Shown: positions 14,221 to 23,282 of the stretch, piece after piece
Layout of the letters: each line of letters opens with the position of its first letter
How positions within the stretch are numbered: the first letter of the stretch is position 1
Assembly (NCBI RefSeq): GCF_014230355.1
Contig: NZ_JACLAX010000003.1
Coordinates: forward strand, 237,064 to 301,063
DNA length: 64,000 nucleotides
DNA from: Novosphingobium piscinae
GTDB taxonomy: Bacteria; Pseudomonadota; Alphaproteobacteria; Sphingomonadales; Sphingomonadaceae
Reading direction: 5' to 3'
Made by a program: the position numbers and the translations under genes
The notes under the pieces: generated by a model
What the model was told of the DNA's origin: nothing
The model's database searches: none
The model's input: the letters and a program-made list of their open reading frames with translations, nothing else

Positions 14221-15070
14221 TCGATCCCTGTGCCGCACCGCTCCTAGCGGCAACGATGCGGCGGCCTTTGCTCCGAAAGGCCATAAAGAAGCCATGGGAA
14301 TCACTGCGCAGAAGGCTCTGGCAGCATCAGCCGATAGCCCACCGCGGGTTCGTTGCGAATGATCGAACGGTCAGGCACACCGTGCTGCCCCTGGATGACT
14401 GCCTCTCGCGACGAACGACGCCCGTGACGGATGGCCAGAGCAAGGCTGATTGAACTGGCTAGTTAGAAGAAGTTCGAATATTCATGGGGAGCGAAGACCC
14501 GACTCTCGGCGGACAACGTGAGACCCGTTGGAAGAAGTGCGTGGTACCCTTCAGGCATGATCGAGCGGTATTGACCTGCCGGGCCGATGGGATGGCCTTG
14601 GGGCACCATTTCTTCCTAGAGCCTTGAATGGCCTGGGAACGTCACAGACCTGACACAATCAATCCCGCCACGGCAAAGGCTGGGTTAGCGGGCTCCGCGC
14701 TGGCCTGGGGCGTACAGGGCTGTGACCTTCATCGCGTAGCCCGGAACGGGAGATCCCGGAAGGGGCCCTGCGGTCGATCGCCGGCTCCACCCTCGGACCC
14801 ATGTCATCACCGGGGCGGGGGTGCCTGCGCGAGCCCATGATGCCAAAGCCCCAGTGATCCTCCACCCTCCCCGGTCAGGGCCGAGGCGCAGGCCGCGTTC
14901 GGGTGGACGGGGAGACTGACCCGCAGTCCGCTGTCCGGACGATGGTTGGACGCTATCCGCCGTTCGGTCAGAAAACGAAGCTCATCAGGGAAGCCTGGAA
15001 ACCCTGCGTAAACAACAGCTCCGAAGCGGCCGGAGCGTGACCGGTGTGCGGGGCAATCGGGGATAGGCAG
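14221..15070. other. Long intergenic stretch
   Basis: 850 bases between divergent genes. It contains the right copy of the 17-bp direct repeat (14601-14617). I looked for a cobalamin riboswitch before the TonB receptor and did not see its conserved boxes. The short frames here have non-coding composition. Otherwise I see nothing in it. Confidence 0.5.
14601..14617 (+). repeat. 17-bp direct repeat, right copy (putative att core)
   Basis: GGGCACCATTTCTTCCT, identical to 8172-8188 and in the same orientation. Upstream bases differ (GGCCTTG rather than CCTCTTCT), so identity is limited to the core. Confidence 0.5.
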
Positions 15071-17218
15071 ATGAGAACAGTCAGGGCTTTGCTGTGTGGC
15101 GCGGCGGTGGTGGCAGCGCTACCGGTGATGGCGCAGGAGACCGACCAGTCCAATTCCGAGATCCTGGTGACGGCCTTGCGCACCACCACCAAGCTCCAGG
15201 AGACGCCGATCGCCATCACGGCGGTGGGCCAGGCCGATCTCGAGAACAAGCAGATCGCCAATGCCCAGGACATTGCCAAGGCGGTCCCGGGGCTCACCCT
15301 CATTCCGGTCTCGGCCAACCCGTCGACCTTCCAGTTGGCGCTGCGCGGAGGGACCGAGCAGACCCCTGGCCTGATCGTCTCCGAACCCGCGGTTGGTCTC
15401 TATGTCGACGACGTCTATCGCGGCAGACTGCAAGGTTCCAATCTGCAAATGGCCGATATCGAGCGCATCGAGGTGCTGCGCGGACCGCAGGGCACGCTCT
15501 ATGGCCGCAACACCTTCTCGGGCGCGCTGAAGGTGATCACCCGTACCCCCGGGGCCAATGACAAGTGGTTCAACGCCTCGGCCGGGTATGGCAGCTACAA
15601 CGAGTTCCGCGGCGATGCCTCGGTCGGCGGCGCGCTGGCGGGCAACCTGGGTGGGTCGCTGGCGGTGTTCTATCGCAACCAGGATGACGGGTGGATCTTC
15701 AATCGTGCCCAGAACCGCATGGTCGGCAGGGAAAACAACTTCGTCGGCCGGGCCAAGTTGGCCTATGACGACGGCACGCTCAAGGTGGTCGCCTCGGCCT
15801 CCTATGCGAAGGACGTCAACGACGGGTACCTTCCCGTCAACGTCAGCTTCGTCCCCGATGCGGCCCGGGTGAACTATGCGACGCGGGTGTTCACCCGCAA
15901 CGCCCGGCCGGTGGTGGCCGGCGATCCCTTCGTCACCTCGTCACCCACCCCGTCGCGCGGCGAAACCGAGGTGTTCACGGCCGGTCTCGACCTGTCGTAC
16001 CAGGTCGGTGCGGTCACCCTGCGCTCGATCACCGCCTATGTCGACACCACCGACTATTTCCGCTGGGATCTCGCGGCGGGGCTGCAGGTGGCGCCCACCG
16101 TGTTCATTTCGACCTTCGATCGCGGGTCGGCCTCATCGGCACGGCAATGGAGCCAGGAACTCCAGGCGACCGGCGCATCGCTGAACGACAAGCTGACCTG
16201 GCTGCTGGGAGTCTACTACTTCAACGAGCAGGGCACCCAGGATTTCAGTGATGCCTTCTTCGGGTTCCAATTGCCCCTGTTCGTCCAGCGCACACGGACC
16301 GACAGCTACGCCGCCTTCGCTCAGGCCAACTATGCCCTATCGGAGCGGACCTCACTGACGCTGGGCGGCCGCTATACCAGGGACGACAAACGGTTCGACG
16401 CCACCATTGCCGCACCGACCAACCTGACGGCCGGGCTCAACGCCAGTTTCGACGCCTTTACGCCGAAGCTCGGGCTCGAGCACAAGTTCAGCCCGGACGC
16501 GATGGGTTATCTCTCGGTCTCTCGCGGTTTCAAGGCCGGGGGGTTCAACGGGCTGTCTCGGGCGCCGGCCGTGCTCAACGCCGTATACCGGCCGCAAACC
16601 GTCTGGGCCTACGAGGCCGGACTCAAGGCCGAGTTCCTTGACCGCAAGCTGCGCACCAATCTGGCCGTCTTCGTCAACGATATCGACAACCTGCAGCAGA
16701 CGGCCCAACGCGGGACCGACTTCCCCCAGATCAACGTCGGTTCGGCGCGGGTGTGGGGTGTCGAACTGGAACTGACCGCCCGGCCGGTCCCCGGTCTCGA
16801 CCTGTTCTCCGCGGTCGCCTACAACAACGGCCGGTACACCCGTCTCGACCCCGCCGCAGACGCGGCGACCTCAGGCGCGCGCGACATCCCGCTGGTGTCC
16901 GACTGGCAGGTGCGGCTGGGCGGGACCTTCGAGCAGCCGTTGAACGAGCGGCTGCTGGCCCGCATCGGCGGCAACATGAACTATACCGGCCCCTATAACG
17001 CCGCGGTCACCAACGCCCTGGTCGTGGCCGGCTGGACCCGGATCGACGCCTTTGCCGCCCTGGCCACCGCGGACAAGCGCTGGGAGCTGAACCTCTCGGT
17101 GCAGAACCTGACCGATCAGGTGACCTATACCAGCGGCATCGTCGGCCCGCCGTTCCAACCGGCGCTGAACGTGCTGCGCCCCCGCACCTGGATGACCACG
17201 CTGAAGTTCAAGTACTGA
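15071..17218 (+). CDS. TonB-dependent outer-membrane receptor
   Basis: A 715-residue receptor. Signal peptide (RALLCGAAVVAALPVMA), then a TonB-box-like SEILVTALR, a plug domain with VPGLTL, GLYVDDVYRGR and IERIEVLRGPQGTLYGRNTFSGAL, then a 22-strand barrel ending in TTLKFKY with a terminal aromatic. Such receptors import ferric siderophores, cobalamin, sugars or aromatics using TonB energy; the plug style (IERIEVLRGPQGTLYGRN) is the FecA/IutA-like type widespread in sphingomonads. The ATG at 15071 gives the signal peptide; GGGGATAGG lies 3 nt upstream. No adjacent transport genes indicate the substrate. Confidence 0.9.
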   Translation: MRTVRALLCGAAVVAALPVMAQETDQSNSEILVTALRTTTKLQETPIAITAVGQADLENKQIANAQDIAKAVPGLTLIPVSANPSTFQLALRGGTEQTPGLIVSEPAVGLYVDDVYRGRLQGSNLQMADIERIEVLRGPQGTLYGRNTFSGALKVITRTPGANDKWFNASAGYGSYNEFRGDASVGGALAGNLGGSLAVFYRNQDDGWIFNRAQNRMVGRENNFVGRAKLAYDDGTLKVVASASYAKDVNDGYLPVNVSFVPDAARVNYATRVFTRNARPVVAGDPFVTSSPTPSRGETEVFTAGLDLSYQVGAVTLRSITAYVDTTDYFRWDLAAGLQVAPTVFISTFDRGSASSARQWSQELQATGASLNDKLTWLLGVYYFNEQGTQDFSDAFFGFQLPLFVQRTRTDSYAAFAQANYALSERTSLTLGGRYTRDDKRFDATIAAPTNLTAGLNASFDAFTPKLGLEHKFSPDAMGYLSVSRGFKAGGFNGLSRAPAVLNAVYRPQTVWAYEAGLKAEFLDRKLRTNLAVFVNDIDNLQQTAQRGTDFPQINVGSARVWGVELELTARPVPGLDLFSAVAYNNGRYTRLDPAADAATSGARDIPLVSDWQVRLGGTFEQPLNERLLARIGGNMNYTGPYNAAVTNALVVAGWTRIDAFAALATADKRWELNLSVQNLTDQVTYTSGIVGPPFQPALNVLRPRTWMTTLKFKY

Positions 17219-17400
17219 TCGGCCGCGGCCAGGTCGCCGCTCAGGGTCACCGGCTGGTGGCTTGGCACGGGACGCGTCAAGGCCCGCCCGGTCCAGCTTC
17301 CCCGTCCCCGCGCAGGGCTGACGCACACCGGCGCGGTTGGGGCTGGACGGGTCGCGGCGCTTCGGCCTAGAGGCGCAGGACGATGCAGGAAGGGACCGGC

Positions 17401-17601
17401 GTGGCAAAGACGATCAAACTGACCTTGAGCGAGGACGAGGCCGAGATGCTGGTCGATGCGCTTGAGGTCGATCTTGAAGGCTATCTCGAAAGCGCCAAGG
17501 AAGCCCGCGGCAACAACAACCGCGCCGATGTCGAGACCTTCACCGAGGCTGCCGGGCGGATCGAGGCGCTGATGAAGAAGATCCAGGCGCTGCTCGACTG
17601 A
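17401..17601 (+). CDS. Small acidic helical protein, conserved-hypothetical type
   Basis: A 66-residue cytoplasmic protein, [20 protein letters not shown] and then a second helix ending MKKIQALLD. Strongly acidic with heptad-like Leu/Ile spacing, so probably a helical hairpin or dimer. The GTG at 17401 was chosen because GGAAGGG sits 6 nt upstream; an ATG at 17383 would add six residues. It lies 53 nt before the pseudouridine synthase on the same strand. Function unknown. Confidence 0.6.
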   Translation: MAKTIKLTLSEDEAEMLVDALEVDLEGYLESAKEARGNNNRADVETFTEAAGRIEALMKKIQALLD

Positions 17602-17654
17602 GCCGCCAGGTGGGACAAGCAAACAGGCGGGCAGGAGGCAGGCAAGCACGCGCC

Positions 17655-18209
17655 ATGACCCGTTTGCTGCTGTTCAACAAGCCGTTCGACGTGCTCTCGC
17701 AGTTTACCGACCGTGGGACAAGCAGCCCGCGCGCCACACTGTCCGACCATGTTGCCGTGCCCGGGGTCTACCCCGCCGGGCGCCTCGATCGCGACAGCGA
17801 GGGGCTGCTGCTGCTCACCAATGACGGCCGGCTCCAGGCGCGCATCGCCGATCCGCGCCACCGCCTCGCCAAGACCTACCTGGTCCAGGTGGAAGGGAAC
17901 CCCGATCCGGCGGCGCTCGAGCGGCTGCGGGCGGGCGTGCTGCTCAACGACGGACCGACCCGGCCAGCCGAGGTCGAGGCGATCGCCCCGCCCGCGCTAT
18001 GGCCGCGCGATCCGCCGGTGCGCTTTCGCAAGAGCGTGCCCGATCATTGGCTGCGGCTGACCCTGCGCGAAGGGCGCAACCGCCAGGTGCGGCGGATGAC
18101 TGCAGCGGTCGGCCTGCCCACGCTGCGTCTGGTGCGCTGGAGCATCGGCCCGTGGTCGGTGGAGGGGCTGACCCCGGGGGCCTGGCGCGAGGGCGATCCG
18201 CGGCTCTGA
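17655..18209 (+). CDS. rluE: Pseudouridine synthase, RluE type
   Basis: A 184-residue RsuA/RluE-family enzyme without an S4 domain. The catalytic motif is [19 protein letters not shown] (Asp in GRLD), followed by KTYLVQVEG and the RNA-binding [20 protein letters not shown]. RluE converts one uridine of 23S rRNA helix 89 (U2457 in E. coli) to pseudouridine. Length and the missing S4 domain fit RluE rather than RsuA or RluB. ATG 17655 starts the family motif [13 protein letters not shown]; the AGGAGG upstream is rather far (16 nt), so a start at GTG 17610 is possible. Confidence 0.85.
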   Translation: MTRLLLFNKPFDVLSQFTDRGTSSPRATLSDHVAVPGVYPAGRLDRDSEGLLLLTNDGRLQARIADPRHRLAKTYLVQVEGNPDPAALERLRAGVLLNDGPTRPAEVEAIAPPALWPRDPPVRFRKSVPDHWLRLTLREGRNRQVRRMTAAVGLPTLRLVRWSIGPWSVEGLTPGAWREGDPRL

Positions 18210-18271
18210 AGCGGACCGGGCCGGATCGCCGTCTCTCATCCCTTGGGCCAATGGAGGATGCTGGCGGGGGC

Positions 18272-20764
18272 ATGATAGCCATGGCGTCCATGATGCCCGT
18301 CTCGCCTCCCCAGCCGCTACTTGCCGGACTTGCCGCTATCCTGGTCCTGGGTGTCGCGCCCGCGGTCCGCGCGGCGGACAACGAGGCAGACGAAGCCGAG
18401 ACAATCGTGGTCATCGCCACACCCCTCGGCGAGCCGCCGCAAACTGCGGCTAGCGCCGACGCGCTGGCCGCGTCGCGCGCGGCGAGCCTGGCCGAACAAC
18501 TGGTGCGTACCACACCCGGGGTGACAGTGGCCGAGCTGCAGGGCAATCCGCTGCAGCCCGACATCAGCTTCCGCGGCTTCACCGCCTCGCCGCTGCTCGG
18601 TACGCCGCAGGGCCTGTCGGTCTATCTCGATGGGGTCAGGATCAACCAGCCTTTCGGCGAGGTGGTCAGCTGGGACCTGCTGCCGCCGGGGGCCGTCGCC
18701 ACGCTCGGCCTCGCCTCCGGAGCCAGCCCGCAGTTCGGCCGCAATGCACTGGGCGGTGCGCTGGTGATCCAGACCCGCGACGGGCGCAGCGATCCCGGGG
18801 TCCAGCTGCAGGCCGGCGGCGGCAGCTTCGGACGCGCGACAGCCAGCGCCACGGTCGGAGGCGCGATCGGGCCGGAGCTCGATGGCTTCGTGCTGGTCGA
18901 CCACTTCCGCGAGGACGGCTGGCGGATCGCCTCGCCCTCGCGCGCCACGCGCGGCTTCGCCAAGCTCGGCTGGTCGCGCGGGGACGACCGAATCGAGCTG
19001 TCCGGGCTCCATGCCGACACCGACCTGACCGGCAACGGGCTGCAGGAACAGCGCCTGCTCGCTGCCGACCGGACCAGCATCTACACCGCGCCCGACACCA
19101 CCCGCAACCGCGCCAGCCTGATCGCGCTCAAGGGCGAGCATCCCGCCTCCGCGGGGCTGACCCTGCGCGGCAACCTGTTCTGGCGGCGCCTCGAGACGAC
19201 CAGCCGCAATGGCGATGTCAACGAGGAGGCGCTCGGCGAGAACCCCTACCAGCCCTCCGCCGCCGAACGCGCCGCGCTCACCGCGGCGGGCCTTGCGGGT
19301 TTTCCGCTGGCCGGGGAAAGCCAGGCCAACACGCCCTTCCCACGCTGGCGCTGCATCGCCAATGCCCTCCTCAACGACGAGCCGAACGAGAAGTGCACCG
19401 GGCTGCTCAACCGCTCGGCCACGGTGCAGCACGAACTGGGCGGCGGGGCCGAGATCGTGCTCGACGCGCCGCTCGGCGAACGCGCCCACAGCCTGACGAT
19501 CGGGCTGAGCTACGTTCGCAGCACCGCGCGCTTTGCCCAGTCGACCCAGTTCGGCGTGATCCAGCCCGACCGCACGGTGCTCCCGGTAGACGGGCCGGGC
19601 GCCTTCGCCGACGGTACCCAGACCTCCGAGAACGCCTTCGACGCGCGCGTCGATCTGCATGCAGTAACCGGCAGCTTGGGCGCCTATCTGGCCGACAGCC
19701 TGGCCCTGACCCCTCAGCTGCGGCTCGAGCTGGCGGGGCGGTATGACCGCACCCGGGTGCGCAACCGCGACGCGATCACCCCGGGGGGCGGGACGGGATC
19801 GCTCGACAGCAACCCCGTGTTCGCCCGCTTCAACCCTGCGGCAACACTGCACTGGGAGGCTCGCCCCGGGCTGAGTCTGATCGCGAGCTGGTCGCAGGCC
19901 TCGCGCGCGCCCTCGGCGATCGAACTGGGCTGCTCCGATCCGGCCAGCCCCTGCCGGCTGCCCAATGCCCTGGCCGGCGATCCGCCGCTGCGTCAGGTGA
20001 TCGCCCGCACCGCCGAACTGCGCATCGGTTGGACGGCCGGTGGCGTGAACCTCACCGCCGCGCTGTTCCGGACCGATAGCCACGACGACATCCAGTTCGT
20101 GACCGACCAGCCGTCAGGCTATGGCTACTTCCGAAATGTGGGCCTCACCCGGCGGCAGGGGTTCTCGCTCGAGGCGCAGGCGACCCACGGCGCGCTGACA
20201 TTGCAGGGCAGCTACACCCTGCTTGACGCCACCTATCGCAGCGCCGAACAGGTCGACGGCAGCGCCAACAGCAGCAACGACGCCCCGGCCCCCGGCTTCG
20301 CCGGCGCGATCATGATCCGTCCGGGCGACCACCTGCCGCTGGTCCCGCGCCACACCGCCAAGGCGGCACTGGCCTGGCAGGCCGCGTCCTGGCTGCGGCT
20401 CGATCTCGATCTTCTCGCGGTGTCGGGAGCCTTTGCGCGCGGCAACGAGAACAATCGCCATGCCCCGGACGGCATCTACTATCTCGGCGCCGGGCGCTCC
20501 GCCGGCTATGCCGTGGTCAATGCCGGGCTCGAGCTGCGCCCGGTCGCGGGGCTGACGCTCTACGCCACGGTGCGCAACCTGTTCGATGCGCGCTATGCCA
20601 CCGCCGCCCAGTTGGGCGCGACAGCCTTCGACGCCGAGGGCCGGTTCGTGGCGCGGCCGTTTGCCGGGCCGGTGATCGATGGCGAGCGGCCCCGCCAATC
20701 TTCCACCTTCCTCGCCCCGGGTGCGCCTCGCGGGATCGAGGCTGGGCTGCGCTGGCGGTTCTGA
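18272..20764 (+). CDS. TonB-dependent outer-membrane receptor
   Basis: An 830-residue receptor with a signal peptide (LLAGLAAILVLGVAPAVRAA), a TonB-box-like ETIVVIATP, a plug domain (TPGVTVAEL, DISFRGFTASPLLGTPQGLS, SVYLDGVRINQPFGEVVSWD) and a long barrel ending in EAGLRWRF with a terminal Phe. The plug sequence differs from the receptor at 15071 and resembles BtuB/CirA-like receptors with a RINQPFGEVV loop. Several in-frame ATGs (18251, 18272, 18281, 18290) compete; 18272 is a compromise. Substrate unknown. Confidence 0.9.
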   Translation: MIAMASMMPVSPPQPLLAGLAAILVLGVAPAVRAADNEADEAETIVVIATPLGEPPQTAASADALAASRAASLAEQLVRTTPGVTVAELQGNPLQPDISFRGFTASPLLGTPQGLSVYLDGVRINQPFGEVVSWDLLPPGAVATLGLASGASPQFGRNALGGALVIQTRDGRSDPGVQLQAGGGSFGRATASATVGGAIGPELDGFVLVDHFREDGWRIASPSRATRGFAKLGWSRGDDRIELSGLHADTDLTGNGLQEQRLLAADRTSIYTAPDTTRNRASLIALKGEHPASAGLTLRGNLFWRRLETTSRNGDVNEEALGENPYQPSAAERAALTAAGLAGFPLAGESQANTPFPRWRCIANALLNDEPNEKCTGLLNRSATVQHELGGGAEIVLDAPLGERAHSLTIGLSYVRSTARFAQSTQFGVIQPDRTVLPVDGPGAFADGTQTSENAFDARVDLHAVTGSLGAYLADSLALTPQLRLELAGRYDRTRVRNRDAITPGGGTGSLDSNPVFARFNPAATLHWEARPGLSLIASWSQASRAPSAIELGCSDPASPCRLPNALAGDPPLRQVIARTAELRIGWTAGGVNLTAALFRTDSHDDIQFVTDQPSGYGYFRNVGLTRRQGFSLEAQATHGALTLQGSYTLLDATYRSAEQVDGSANSSNDAPAPGFAGAIMIRPGDHLPLVPRHTAKAALAWQAASWLRLDLDLLAVSGAFARGNENNRHAPDGIYYLGAGRSAGYAVVNAGLELRPVAGLTLYATVRNLFDARYATAAQLGATAFDAEGRFVARPFAGPVIDGERPRQSSTFLAPGAPRGIEAGLRWRF

Positions 20765-20791
20765 TACCGTTCCGGCAAATCCTCGTGGATA

Positions 20792-20819
20792 CAGCCGGTT
20801 CGCTTCGCCGGACCGGCTG
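20792..20819 (+). terminator. Hairpin after the TonB receptor gene
   Basis: CAGCCGGT and ACCGGCTG form an 8-bp stem with a 12-base loop, 28 bases after the receptor stop. No T-run follows, so it may stabilise the mRNA end rather than terminate. Confidence 0.35.
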
Positions 20820-20950
20820 CCGCGGGACGCAAGCGGACGGAACGGGGCAATTCCGTTTGGCCCACCCCGAAAACTCGCGTAGCTTTCTTTCCGCATCGCC
20901 GGACCGGAAAGCCCGGCCCGACCCGGTGCCAAGGGGGAAAGGACGCGGCC

Positions 20951-22219
20951 GTGCGCGACCATGAGCTGAGAAGGCCGGCCGTTGGCGAGATGCACCTGCG
21001 GCGCTGGCCGCTGGTGCCGGTGCCCTGCCATATCATCCAGTGGGTGCTGGCGGTCGACGAGGACGAGCGCGCCGAGGAACTGGCGCTGGTCGAGGCCCGC
21101 GCCGCCGCCAAGGAGCTGGTCGGCAACCCCTCGCATCGCGAAGGCCGGATCAGTCCAAGCGTGGCCTTCACCTGGGAGCGCCAGAGCGAGGGCAGCAGCC
21201 TGACCCTGTTCGTGGCCCCCTGCACCGAGGACGCCTTCCTCGATCCCTCGAGCGATCCCGAGCTGATCGCCGCGATGGACTGGGCGCAGGACCTGCCGGG
21301 CCAGATCGTCCGCAGCACCCGGGTCTGGGTGGGCGAGGACGACGCCGCGGTGCAGCGCGTGCTGGACAGGCACGCCCTCAACCGCGACGAGCTGGTCTCT
21401 AGCATCATCGGCGGCGGCATCCGCATGTGGTCCGACTTCCGCATCATGCCCGATGGCTTCGGCCGCCTGCTAGTGGCCGCCAACGGGGCCGATCCGCGCG
21501 ACCTGGTGCGGCAGATCCAGCGGCTGCAGGAGCTGGGCAACTATCGCAACAAGGCGCTGATCGGCCTGCCCGTGGCGCGCGAGTGCTGGCCGCTGCTCGA
21601 CCAGGCGGAAGCGCGCCTGCGCGACCTGGCCGACCGCATCGCCAGCGCCGCCACGCGCGACGACAACCTGCTGCAGGAGCTGTCGGCACTAGCGCTCGAC
21701 CTCGCCTCGGTCTCCACCGCCACCTCGTTCCGGATGGATGCGACCCTCGCCTATGCCCAGATCGTCGAAGAACGGCTTGAGCAGCTCGACAGCCGGTCGG
21801 TGACGGGCTTCGCCTCGCTCACCGATTTCACCCAGCGCCGCTTTCGCCCGGCCATGAACACCTGCCGCGCCACGGTGACCCGGATCGAACGCCTGGCCCA
21901 GCGCACCCAGCAGCTCGCCTCGCTGCTGCGCGTGCGGATCGAGACCAACATCGAAAACCAGAACGGCGAACTGCTGCGCAAGATGGAGCGCAGCAGCTCG
22001 ATGCAGGCCCGGCTGCAGCAGCTGGTCGAGGGCCTCTCGGCCGTGGCGCTGAGCTATTATCTGCTCGGCCTGCTCAAGTATCTGCTCAATGCCGTGCCCG
22101 AAGAAGGGGGCGGGATCGACCACGAACACCTGATCGGACTGCTGGTGATCCCGGTGGTCGCCGGGGTATGGATCACCATGCGGGTGCTCAAGAAACGCCT
22201 GCTCGGCCCCGACCACTAA
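20951..22219 (+). CDS. DUF3422 family membrane protein
   Basis: A 422-residue protein matching the DUF3422 pattern: HELRRPAVGEMHLRRWPLVP at the start, PSVAFTWERQSEGSS, a long predicted coiled-coil (about 180-350) and two C-terminal membrane helices (VALSYYLLGLLKYLLN and LIGLLVIPVVAGVWITMRVL) with a short cytosolic tail. The family is conserved in proteobacteria but has no established function; its architecture resembles Mg/Co-transporter-like soluble-plus-two-TM proteins. Starts at GTG 20951. It is the last gene before the photosynthesis cluster, 61 bases before bchI. Confidence 0.8.
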   Translation: MRDHELRRPAVGEMHLRRWPLVPVPCHIIQWVLAVDEDERAEELALVEARAAAKELVGNPSHREGRISPSVAFTWERQSEGSSLTLFVAPCTEDAFLDPSSDPELIAAMDWAQDLPGQIVRSTRVWVGEDDAAVQRVLDRHALNRDELVSSIIGGGIRMWSDFRIMPDGFGRLLVAANGADPRDLVRQIQRLQELGNYRNKALIGLPVARECWPLLDQAEARLRDLADRIASAATRDDNLLQELSALALDLASVSTATSFRMDATLAYAQIVEERLEQLDSRSVTGFASLTDFTQRRFRPAMNTCRATVTRIERLAQRTQQLASLLRVRIETNIENQNGELLRKMERSSSMQARLQQLVEGLSAVALSYYLLGLLKYLLNAVPEEGGGIDHEHLIGLLVIPVVAGVWITMRVLKKRLLGPDH

Positions 22220-22261
22220 TCGCCGACTGGCCGAATTTCCGCTTGTGGTGACGCCGCTTGG

Positions 22262-22279
22262 CGTCCAGAATGTTGGACA
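22262..22279. promoter_or_regulatory. PpsR/CrtJ box upstream of bchI
   Basis: CGTCCA-GAATGT-TGGACA: the TGT-N12-ACA palindrome with one base changed (C for the first T). It ends one base before the bchI ATG at 22281, the same placement as the crtF box. Confidence 0.65.
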
Positions 22280-22280
22280 C

Positions 22281-23282
22281 ATGGCGCGTTTTCCCTTCTC
22301 TGCGATCGTCGGCCAGGACGAGATGAAGCTCGCGCTGTTGATCGCGGCCGTCGATCCGGCGATCGGCGGGGTGATGGTCTTCGGCGATCGTGGCACCGGC
22401 AAGTCCACCGCCGCGCGGGCGCTGGCGGCGCTGCTGCCGCCGATCATGGTCATGGAAGGCTGCCGGTTCGGCTGCTCGCCCGACGATCCGCGCGCCTGCC
22501 CCGGGCCCTGCGAGGCGACCGCGGCGGTGCGCCGCAGCGTTCCCTTCGTCGACCTGCCGCTCGGCGCGACCGAGGACCGCGTACTCGGCTCGCTCGATCT
22601 CGAGCGCGCGCTGCGCACGGGCGAAAAGGTATTCGAACCCGGCCTGCTCGCCCGCGCCCATCGCGGCTTTCTTTACATCGACGAGATCAACCTGCTTGAG
22701 GACCATCTCGTCGATCTGCTGCTCGACGTGGCAGCCTCGGGCGAGAACGTGGTTGAGCGCGAGGGCCTTTCGGTGCGACACCGTGCGCGCTTCGTGTTGA
22801 TCGGTAGCGGCAACCCCGAGGAGGGCGAGCTGCGACCGCAGCTGCTCGACCGGTTCGGCCTTTCGGTCGAGGTCCGCACGCCGCGGGCGATCACCGACCG
22901 TGTCGAGATCATGCGCCGCTGCGCCGCGCACGATGCCGATCCCGCCGGGTTCGGCGCGGCCTGGGCGGCGGAGGACGAGAAGATCCTGCAGCAGATCGCG
23001 CGCGGCCAGAAGCGGCTGAGCAAGATGGACGTTCCCGATGCCGTGTTGGTCGACGCCGCCGAGCTGTGCAGCGCGACCGGAGTCGACGGGCTGCGCGGTG
23101 AGCTGACGCTGATGCGCGCGGCGCGGGCCTATGCCGCGCTGAAAGGGGCCAAGCAGGTCCGGCGCGAGCATCTTCTCGCGGTCGCGCCGCTGGCGCTGCG
23201 CCACCGCCTGCGCCGCGACGTGCTGGACGAGAGCGGATCGACCGCCCGCATCGAACGCGCGATCGCCGAACAGTTCGCATGA
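22281..23282 (+). CDS. bchI: Magnesium chelatase ATPase subunit I
   Basis: A 333-residue AAA+ ATPase that, with BchD, forms the motor ring inserting Mg2+ into protoporphyrin IX on BchH. It shows the conserved opening FPFSAIVGQDEMKLAL, Walker A GDRGTGKS (35-42), the Cys-rich EGCRFGCSPDDPRACPGPC loop, Walker B LYIDEINLL (131-139) and the SGNPEEGELRPQLLDRFGL sensor segment. The ATG at 22281 has no ribosome site: the PpsR box fills the space before it, so translation may be leaderless; GTG 22245 is the alternative. Stop overlaps bchD (ATGA). Confidence 0.93.
   Translation: MARFPFSAIVGQDEMKLALLIAAVDPAIGGVMVFGDRGTGKSTAARALAALLPPIMVMEGCRFGCSPDDPRACPGPCEATAAVRRSVPFVDLPLGATEDRVLGSLDLERALRTGEKVFEPGLLARAHRGFLYIDEINLLEDHLVDLLLDVAASGENVVEREGLSVRHRARFVLIGSGNPEEGELRPQLLDRFGLSVEVRTPRAITDRVEIMRRCAAHDADPAGFGAAWAAEDEKILQQIARGQKRLSKMDVPDAVLVDAAELCSATGVDGLRGELTLMRAARAYAALKGAKQVRREHLLAVAPLALRHRLRRDVLDESGSTARIERAIAEQFA

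Larger units (their letters stand above)
8172..14617. mobile_element. Candidate decayed integrative element
   Basis: A 6.4-kb segment bounded by the 17-bp direct repeats. It contains the integrase and primase-polymerase remnants at one end, then the aldo/keto reductase fragment, a LamG-like gene, DUF2384 protein, hipBA-HNH, a truncated ribbon-helix-helix gene and a porin-like gene. With its integrase broken it would be immobile. The right copy lacks the extended tRNA-like sequence, so the boundary is tentative; the segment may be the product of several insertions and deletions. Confidence 0.4.

Noticed and set aside
14221..15070. Cobalamin riboswitch before the TonB receptor at 15071
   Set aside because: The expected conserved boxes and pairing were not seen on either strand.
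18317..20083. Minus-strand open frame of 588 codons opposite the second TonB receptor
   Set aside because: Arg/Gly/Ala-rich shadow with no domain; the plus-strand receptor has full plug and barrel motifs.
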